Positions 58,869 to 64,000 of a stretch of 64,000 nt of DNA are shown here, one piece after another (positions within the stretch are counted from its first letter, which is position 1; each line of letters starts with the position of its first letter). The stretch is from the NCBI RefSeq assembly GCF_002532045.1, contig NZ_NWTG01000005.1, positions 62,001-126,000 on the forward strand, read 5' to 3'. The stretch is from Bradyrhizobium sp. C9 (lineage in GTDB: Bacteria; Pseudomonadota; Alphaproteobacteria; Rhizobiales; Xanthobacteraceae). Made by a program: the position numbers and the translations under genes. The notes under the pieces were generated by a model. It saw only the letters and a list, made by a program, of their open reading frames with translations. It did no database searches and was not told the origin of the DNA.

Positions 58869-59519
58869 TCAGCCGGCTTTCAGCGTTTTCATCGCCTTCG
58901 CGCACATGGCGGTTATGCCCGCCCAGTTGCCGGCGCGGATATCGGCCGCCGGGCACAGCCAGGAGCCGCCGACTGCCAGCACATTGGGCTCGGCAAGCCA
59001 GGTCGCAGCGTTGGCCTCGCCGATGCCTCCGGTCGGGCAGACCCTGACGTTCGGGAATGGACCGGCCAAGGCGCGCAGTGCCTTGATACCGCCGGCCTGC
59101 TCGGCCGGGAAGAATTTGACGACGTCGAAGCCGTGCGCCAATGCCTGCATCAACTCGGAGGCGGTTGCGATCCCCGGCGCGAAGGGCAGCCCGCTGGCTG
59201 CGACCGCCTTCAGCAGTTCGGGCGTCGCCCCCGGGCTGATGCCGAATTTGGCGCCGAGCGCCTCGGCGCGCGCCAGATCGTCGCCATTGAGAATGGTGCC
59301 GATCCCGACCACCGCGTCGGGCACCTCCGCGATGATGGCCTTGGCCGCATCGGCCGCGACCGCGGTACGCAGCGTCACCTCCAGCGTCCGCACGCCTCCC
59401 GCGACCAACGCCCTCGCGAGGGGCACGGCGTCGGCAAGCCGCTCGATGGTCAGCACCGGGATCACGGTGGCCTGGCGGATCAGCTCGGCGATCCGGTCCT
59501 GCTTTGATGTCGTCGTCAT
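58869..59519 (-). CDS. eda: 2-dehydro-3-deoxyphosphogluconate aldolase
   Basis: A 216-residue class I aldolase of the KDPG/KHG family, cleaving 2-keto-3-deoxy-6-phosphogluconate to pyruvate and glyceraldehyde 3-phosphate. The catalytic Glu is in GVRTLEVTLRTAVAAD and the Schiff-base Lys in DVVKFFPAEQAGGI. VVGIGTILNGDD and VCPTGGIGEANA are the phosphate-site segments. The start overlaps the kinase gene's stop codon by 4 bp. As the last gene of the sugar-acid operon it performs the final cleavage. Confidence 0.95.
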   Translation of the reverse strand: MTTTSKQDRIAELIRQATVIPVLTIERLADAVPLARALVAGGVRTLEVTLRTAVAADAAKAIIAEVPDAVVGIGTILNGDDLARAEALGAKFGISPGATPELLKAVAASGLPFAPGIATASELMQALAHGFDVVKFFPAEQAGGIKALRALAGPFPNVRVCPTGGIGEANAATWLAEPNVLAVGGSWLCPAADIRAGNWAGITAMCAKAMKTLKAG

Positions 59520-60472
59520 TGCGAGGCCTTGCGGGATGGTGGGGGACGAGGCGCCTTCTTCGGCGGCATGGCGTAGCGGGGAATGATCGCACCGGGATAG
59601 CACACCACGACGCCGGCCAGACGATGGCCTGCGCGCGCCGCCTCCTCAGGCTCGGCGCCGCCGAGCCGCGCGGCCAGATAGGCCGCGGCAAAACTATCGC
59701 CGGCTGCCGTGGTATCGACCACCGGTTTCGGCAGCGGCTCCGCCCTCACCTCGCGCGTTCCGCCGGCGGAGCGCACGATGCAGGCGGGCTCGGCCAGCTT
59801 CAGCACCACCTCGGGGCTCGAGATGCCGGCGAGCAGCGCCGTGTTGCTCTCGCCGGGATAGAGCGGCGCCAGATCTTCCGTCGAGGCCAGCACGATATCG
59901 GCGGTCTCGAACGCGCTGCTGAAGACTGTTCGCGCGACATTCAGGTCCGGCCAGCCGCGGGCGCGGAAATTGGTGTCGAACGCAAAGCGCGTGCCGAGCA
60001 GCCGCGCCCGCTTCAGCGCCGCCATCAACCGCTCCCGTCCATCCTCGCGCAGGATCGAGAGCGTGATTGCAGAGAGATAGACGAGGTCGTACGTCGCGAG
60101 CGAGTTCAGGATATCGGCCGTCTCGGGCAGGTCCATCAGCTCACGCGCGGCGGCGCTGTCGCGCCAGTGGAAGAAGCGCCGCTCGCCCTTGTCGTCGGTC
60201 TGGATCAGATAGAGCCCCGGCAGCTTGCCTGCCAATCGCGCGACATGCTTGGTGCCGATGCCTTCGCTCGCCCACCCCGCGATCATCTCATCGCTCAGCA
60301 CATCATCGCCCAGCGCGGTGATATAGTCGATGTGGACGCCGAGCCGGGACAGATAGACGGCGGTGTTGAGCGTGTCGCCGCCAAAGGCGCGCGAATACAG
60401 CCCTCCGAGCTGGCCGCCCGGAGCCTGGCGCAACTCGATCATGCATTCGCCGATGCTGGCGACCCTGGTCAT
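59516..60472 (-). CDS. kdgK: 2-dehydro-3-deoxygluconate kinase (PfkB family)
   Basis: A 318-residue ribokinase-fold sugar kinase starting at 60472 (MTRVASIGECMIELRQ). The N-terminal GGQLGGLYSRAFGGDTLNTAVYL and the C-terminal PfkB signature VVDTTAAGDSFAAAYLAARL (with the catalytic Asp in GDS) are clear. The combination with the aldolase indicates phosphorylation of 2-keto-3-deoxygluconate at position 6 with ATP. The C-terminus has an extra basic Pro-rich tail (PKKAPRPPPSRK). It overlaps the aldolase gene by 4 bp (ATGA). Confidence 0.92.
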   Translation of the reverse strand: MTRVASIGECMIELRQAPGGQLGGLYSRAFGGDTLNTAVYLSRLGVHIDYITALGDDVLSDEMIAGWASEGIGTKHVARLAGKLPGLYLIQTDDKGERRFFHWRDSAAARELMDLPETADILNSLATYDLVYLSAITLSILREDGRERLMAALKRARLLGTRFAFDTNFRARGWPDLNVARTVFSSAFETADIVLASTEDLAPLYPGESNTALLAGISSPEVVLKLAEPACIVRSAGGTREVRAEPLPKPVVDTTAAGDSFAAAYLAARLGGAEPEEAARAGHRLAGVVVCYPGAIIPRYAMPPKKAPRPPPSRKASQ

Positions 60473-60498
60473 GCCAAGACCCGCGTGCCTGAGCCGAG

Positions 60499-61485
60499 CT
60501 AGGCGGCGAACTTGCCGCCCAGCTCGTCCTCGATGTGGATGCGGATGATGTCGTCGAACGTCTTCTCGGCGGTGGTGAAGCCGAGCTTCAGCGCGCGATC
60601 GGTGGCGAAATCGCGCGGCCAGCCCGAGACGATGCCGATGATGGTCGGATCCGGCACCCGCTTGATCCGCGCGGTGACGTTCTTGCCGGCAACGCGCTCC
60701 AGCGAGGCGATCTGCTCGCCGACGCTGACGCACATTCCGGGCATGCTGAGATTGCGCCGCGGCCCCATCGCATTGAGGTCCATCGTGCCGGCGTGAACCA
60801 GGAAGCCGACCGCCGATTTCGGCGAGGCGTGCCAGTGCCGCACATCCTCGGACACCGGCAGCACCGCCTCCTCGCCCGCCAACGGCTCGCGGATGATGTT
60901 GGAGAAGAAACCCGACGCGGCCTTGTTCGGCTTGCCCGGCCGGACGCAGATCGTCGGCAGCCGGATCGAGATCCCGTCGAGCAGACCCTTGCGGGTGTAA
61001 TCGTTGATCAGCAGCTCGCAGATCGACTTCTGCGTGCCGTAGCTCGTCAGCGGCGTATGGAAGAACTCGTCGCCGATCTTCTCGGGGAACGGCGCGCCGA
61101 ACACCGCGATCGAGGAGGTGAACACCAGCCGCGGCTTGTAGCCGCCGCCGACGGCGCGGATCGCGTCGATCAGATAGCGGGTGCCGTCGAGATTGATGCG
61201 GTAACCCTTGTCGAACTCGGCCTCCGCCTCGCCCGACACGATCGCGGCGAGATGGAAGATCACATCCGGGCGCTCGGCGATCAGGGGCGCCGCGGCGCCG
61301 GCATCGGCGAAATCGGAAGCGACGACATTGACCGGAATCGCGGCGTTGGCGGGCTTGGCCGGCGCCACCACGTCCTGCAAGGTCATCCTGCTGATGTCCT
61401 GCTTGCCGAGCCGGCCCTCACGCAACAGACGCTCGGTCAGCTTGCGGCCGACCATGCCGGCGGCGCCCAGAATCAGAATGTGCAC
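60499..61485 (-). CDS. denD: D-erythronate-dehydrogenase-like NAD-dependent epimerase/dehydratase
   Basis: A 328-residue extended SDR. It has the dinucleotide-binding motif LILGAAGMVGRKLTERLL, a long loop after strand 2 (RMTLQDVVAPAKPANA), VIFHLAAIVSGEAEAEFDKG, and the active site TSSIAVFG with SYGTQKSICELLI (YxxxK). PTICVRPGKPNKAASGFFSNI and the pattern as a whole resemble DenD, which oxidises D-erythronate to 2-keto-D-erythronate. Whether the substrate here is a C4 acid is not certain, since the adjacent kinase and aldolase act on C6 2-keto-3-deoxy acids; a uronate or related aldose dehydrogenase is possible. Confidence 0.85.
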   Translation of the reverse strand: MHILILGAAGMVGRKLTERLLREGRLGKQDISRMTLQDVVAPAKPANAAIPVNVVASDFADAGAAAPLIAERPDVIFHLAAIVSGEAEAEFDKGYRINLDGTRYLIDAIRAVGGGYKPRLVFTSSIAVFGAPFPEKIGDEFFHTPLTSYGTQKSICELLINDYTRKGLLDGISIRLPTICVRPGKPNKAASGFFSNIIREPLAGEEAVLPVSEDVRHWHASPKSAVGFLVHAGTMDLNAMGPRRNLSMPGMCVSVGEQIASLERVAGKNVTARIKRVPDPTIIGIVSGWPRDFATDRALKLGFTTAEKTFDDIIRIHIEDELGGKFAA

Positions 61486-61537
61486 GACCCTGCTCCTTTT
61501 CTTCTCTTGCTCGAATTCAGCTGCGGGCCTTGCGCGC

Positions 61538-62461
61538 TTATTCCTTCACGGCACCCGTCATCGCCGAGACATAATGCTCAACGAAGAAGGCGTAAAGAAT
61601 AACCAGCGGCAGCGAGCCGCATAGCGCCCCTGCCATCAGGGAACCCCAGCGATAGATGTCACCGTCAACGAATTCATTGACGATGGCGACCGGCACGGTC
61701 TTGTTCGGGGTCGATTGCAGGAACGTCAGCGCGTAGATGAACTCGTTCCAGCACAGCGTGAAGCAGAAGATGAAGGCCGAGATCAGGCCGGGAATCGCCA
61801 GCGGCAGCACGATCTTGATCAGGATCTGCCAGCGGCTGGCGCCGTCGATCAGCGCGCACTCCTCGAGCTCGAACGGAATGGTCTTGAAATAGCCCATCAA
61901 AAGCCAGGTCGAGAACGGGATCAGGATCGTCGGATAGGTCAGGATCAGCGCCATCGGCGAGTCGAATAGACCGTACTGGAACACGACGGTCGCGAGCGGA
62001 ATGAACAGGATCGACGGAGGCACCAGATAGGCCAGGAAGATCAGGCCGCCGACGACGTTGGCGCCCTTGTAGCGCAGCCGCACGATGGCATAGGCCGCGA
62101 GCACGCTCGCGATGATCGAGAGCACGGTGGCGCCGATCGCCACGTACATCGTGTTCCAGAGCCAGTGCGGATAATAGCTCTCGAACAGCAGCTTGTGGAT
62201 GTGCTTGAAGGTCGGATTCCAGGTCCAGAACGGATTGTACTTGTCGAGGTCGAGCAGCTGGTCATCCGGCTTGATCGCGGTCAGCCCCATCCAATAGAAC
62301 GGGAACAGCAGGATGATCACGATGATCGACAGCGGGATGTAGAGCGTCACGATCCGCCGCGGCACCGACTGCAGATAGCTCATGCCCTCGCTGTTGTCGA
62401 CGCGCGCCGACGTCGACAGGATGGACTTGAGATCGACCTTTTGGGCAGGAAGATCAGTCAT
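61538..62461 (-). CDS. ABC transporter permease, carbohydrate uptake (MalG type)
   Basis: A 307-residue inner-membrane protein with six membrane segments. The start is the ATG at 62461 with AGGGTG upstream, overlapping the preceding permease stop by 8 bp. The EAA loop reads EECALIDGASRWQILIKIVL, the coupling site for the ATPase (EAA---G), near residue 200. The cytoplasmic N-terminus is long (about 35 residues). The C-terminus contains the CFTLCWNEFIYALTFLQS motif of MalG-like permeases. The ATPase gene is not within the window. Confidence 0.95.
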   Translation of the reverse strand: MTDLPAQKVDLKSILSTSARVDNSEGMSYLQSVPRRIVTLYIPLSIIVIILLFPFYWMGLTAIKPDDQLLDLDKYNPFWTWNPTFKHIHKLLFESYYPHWLWNTMYVAIGATVLSIIASVLAAYAIVRLRYKGANVVGGLIFLAYLVPPSILFIPLATVVFQYGLFDSPMALILTYPTILIPFSTWLLMGYFKTIPFELEECALIDGASRWQILIKIVLPLAIPGLISAFIFCFTLCWNEFIYALTFLQSTPNKTVPVAIVNEFVDGDIYRWGSLMAGALCGSLPLVILYAFFVEHYVSAMTGAVKE

Positions 62462-63413
62462 TGTTTTCACCCTGTTGCCACTTCCGGCGCTGCAGGCCGA
62501 ACCAGGACACCATGATCGCGGCGAGCAGGAACGGGATCATCGCGCTCGAGATCGCAGCGCCCTCGCCCAATTGTCCGGCGATGATCGCGCGCTGGTAGGA
62601 CAGCGTCGCCATCAGATGGGTGGCGTTGACCGGGCCGCCGCGGGTCATCGCCCAGATCAACTGGAAGTCGGTGAAGGTGAACAGCACCGAGAACGTCATC
62701 ACGACCGCGATGATCGGCGTCAGCAAGGGATAGGTGATGAAGCGGAACATCTGCCAGCGCGAGGCGCCATCGAGCGTCGCCGCCTCGTAGAGCGAAGGCT
62801 GCACGGTCTGCAGGCCTGCCAGCAGCGTGATTGCGACGAACGGTACGCCGCGCCAGATATTGGCGAAGATCACGCAGATGCGGGCCCAGGTGGTGTCGCC
62901 GAGGAAGTTGATGTTCTGGGTGATCAGGCCGAGCTGCTTCAACGACCAGGAGATGATCGAGAACTGCGAATCGAAGATCCACCAGAACGCCAGCGCCGAC
63001 AGCACGGTCGGCACGATGAACGGGATCAGCACCGCGGCGCGCAGCAGCGCCTTGAACGGCATGCGCTCGTTGAGCAGCAGCGCGAGATAGAGCCCGACCG
63101 CGAACTTCACCGCGCTCGCGATGGAAGTGTAGAGCAGCGTATTGAACACCGACAGCCAGAAGATGGAATCGTCCCACAGCCACTCATAGTTCTCGGTGCC
63201 GATGAAATGACCGACCCGGCCGATGCGGGTGTCGGTGAAGGACAGCCAGACCCCGAGCCCCAGCGGGTAGGCCAGGAAGAAAATCAGGAACGCCATCGCC
63301 GGCAACATGAACCAGAAGCCGAGCCAGTTCTTGTTGTGGCGCAGCTGATCCCAGGCGGTCGCTTCGCGGATTTCGGTCTTCGCACGTCGCGGCGCAAGGG
63401 CGATGTCAGCCAT
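62454..63413 (-). CDS. ABC transporter permease, carbohydrate uptake (MalF type)
   Basis: A 319-residue inner-membrane protein with six membrane segments. The EAA loop is YEAATLDGASRWQMFRFITY near residues 217-236. LGFWFMLPAMAFLIFFLAYP is the first helix. It pairs with the MalG-like permease downstream, as expected for CUT1-type sugar ABC transporters. The gene lies 108 bp after the solute-binding protein gene, with a strong hairpin between them. Confidence 0.95.
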   Translation of the reverse strand: MADIALAPRRAKTEIREATAWDQLRHNKNWLGFWFMLPAMAFLIFFLAYPLGLGVWLSFTDTRIGRVGHFIGTENYEWLWDDSIFWLSVFNTLLYTSIASAVKFAVGLYLALLLNERMPFKALLRAAVLIPFIVPTVLSALAFWWIFDSQFSIISWSLKQLGLITQNINFLGDTTWARICVIFANIWRGVPFVAITLLAGLQTVQPSLYEAATLDGASRWQMFRFITYPLLTPIIAVVMTFSVLFTFTDFQLIWAMTRGGPVNATHLMATLSYQRAIIAGQLGEGAAISSAMIPFLLAAIMVSWFGLQRRKWQQGENND

Positions 63414-63486
63414 AGGCGATGTCCCGATTGCTCAAAGGATTGAGCATGACTACGCAATATTCCAGTGATGGCATTCCAACGATAGC

Positions 63487-63511
63487 GCGGGCGGCGGTTC
63501 TCGCCGCCCGC
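63487..63511 (-). terminator. Strong hairpin between the solute-binding protein and permease genes
   Basis: GCGGGCGGCG-GTTCT-CGCCGCCCGC has a perfect 10-bp GC stem. It lies 11 nt after the solute-binding protein stop codon and 74 nt before the permease start, without a T-run. In ABC operons such hairpins commonly stabilise the binding-protein mRNA or partly end transcription, giving more binding protein than permease. Confidence 0.7.
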
Positions 63512-63521
63512 GACCATCACA

Positions 63522-64000
63522 TCAGCGATAGATCCGCTTCAGCTGCCGCTCGGCTTCCGCCATCGCGGTCTTGCCGTCCTTGGCGCCGGTGCAGTAGTTC
63601 GCGAACATGTCGACCACGATGAAGTCGGCGATCGCGGTGGCCGCCTTCTCGCCCGGCGTGCCGATGCCGGAAGCCGGCAGCGCGCGCTTCGAGGCCTGGC
63701 CGAACACCGCGTTCTTCGGGTCGGCCGTCCAGACCGGCGCGGTGTCGTAGGCGTTGAGCGTGTGGGTGAGATACCCCCGCGCGCCCGATAGCCACTTCTC
63801 GAAATTCTCCTTCTCCAGCATGTAGGCGATGAACGCCTTAGCCGCATTCGGATATTTGCAGAAGTTGAAGGCAAGGATCGGAACCGCGAGCTGCAGCTCG
63901 GTCGGCTTGCCGATCGGGCCGACCGGCCACAGTGCGTGGTCGATGTCTTCGGCGAGCTCCTTCTTGCTCGGGTCGTCCTTGGCCGCGACGTAGATCGAGA
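63522..64000 (-). CDS. ABC transporter extracellular solute-binding protein (partial, C-terminal part)
   Basis: The last 159 residues or so are within the window; the N-terminus lies to the right. The sequence SIYVAAKDDPSKKELAEDID, LWPVGPIGKPTELQLAVPIL and YPNAAKAFIAYMLEKENFEK is typical of family 1 solute-binding proteins for sugars. The gene is the first of the operon seen here (binding protein, two permeases, DenD-like dehydrogenase, kinase, aldolase). It ends with AEAERQLKRIYR. The ligand is probably a sugar or sugar acid that feeds 2-keto-3-deoxygluconate metabolism. Confidence 0.9.
   Translation of the reverse strand, partial: SIYVAAKDDPSKKELAEDIDHALWPVGPIGKPTELQLAVPILAFNFCKYPNAAKAFIAYMLEKENFEKWLSGARGYLTHTLNAYDTAPVWTADPKNAVFGQASKRALPASGIGTPGEKAATAIADFIVVDMFANYCTGAKDGKTAMAEAERQLKRIYR

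Overview
The window is chromosomal DNA from a GC-rich alphaproteobacterium, most likely Bradyrhizobium or a close relative (Nitrobacteraceae). This rests on base composition, the large number of CoA-ester, MFS, TRAP and ABC transport genes, AGGAG-type ribosome binding sites, many ATGA start/stop overlaps, and many intergenic palindromic repeats of the kind common in that group. I see no rRNA, tRNA, CRISPR array, transposase, integrase or phage gene. Taxonomy is inferred from style and gene content, not from a marker gene.

Layout. 0-9 kb: housekeeping and membrane genes (MAPEG protein, metallophosphoesterase, MDR-type oxidoreductase, guaB, Pmp3-like protein, DHA2 transporter, rlmE, Ppx/GppA). 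9-19 kb: a lone CoxL-type molybdenum hydroxylase subunit, a MaoC protein, a DUF188 protein with an ABC-F ATPase, a D-threonine-aldolase-like enzyme, and a LysR/MFS divergent pair. 18.8-24 kb: a BaiN-like flavoprotein with an SDR, a 48-residue exported peptide, and a MaoC/acyl-CoA synthetase pair. 23.9-29.6 kb: a valine-degradation operon (mmsA, acyl-CoA dehydrogenase, 3-hydroxyisobutyryl-CoA hydrolase, mmsB) with a divergent LysR gene. 29.7-36.6 kb: an orphan ParB-like protein, a TetR regulator, a thioesterase, an enoyl-CoA hydratase, a YdeP-type molybdoenzyme and an MFS exporter. 37-42 kb: acetoacetate metabolism (thiolase, MFS carrier, acetoacetate decarboxylase, patatin). 42.4-50.5 kb: an IclR-controlled biotin carboxyltransferase and a stand-alone biotin carrier, then a TAXI-TRAP transporter followed by a glutaminase fused to STAS and cyclic-nucleotide-binding domains. 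50.7-58.8 kb: an acyl-CoA catabolic island containing a thiolase-fold protein without the usual nucleophilic cysteine, paired with a DUF35 zinc-ribbon protein. 58.9-64 kb: a sugar or sugar-acid operon (ABC solute-binding protein, two permeases, DenD-like dehydrogenase, KDG kinase, KDPG aldolase).

The observations that most deserve a second look are: the glutaminase-STAS-cNMP fusion downstream of TAXI-TRAP genes; the thiolase-like/DUF35 pair; the mirrored operator-like palindromes between the IclR gene and the biotin carrier; the mirrored 11-bp sites between adc and the patatin gene; a family of 85-bp palindromes placed 8-15 nt after stop codons; 12-bp-period TCAAACA tandem repeats upstream of two unrelated genes; and four small membrane or exported proteins of 33-55 residues with good ribosome binding sites.
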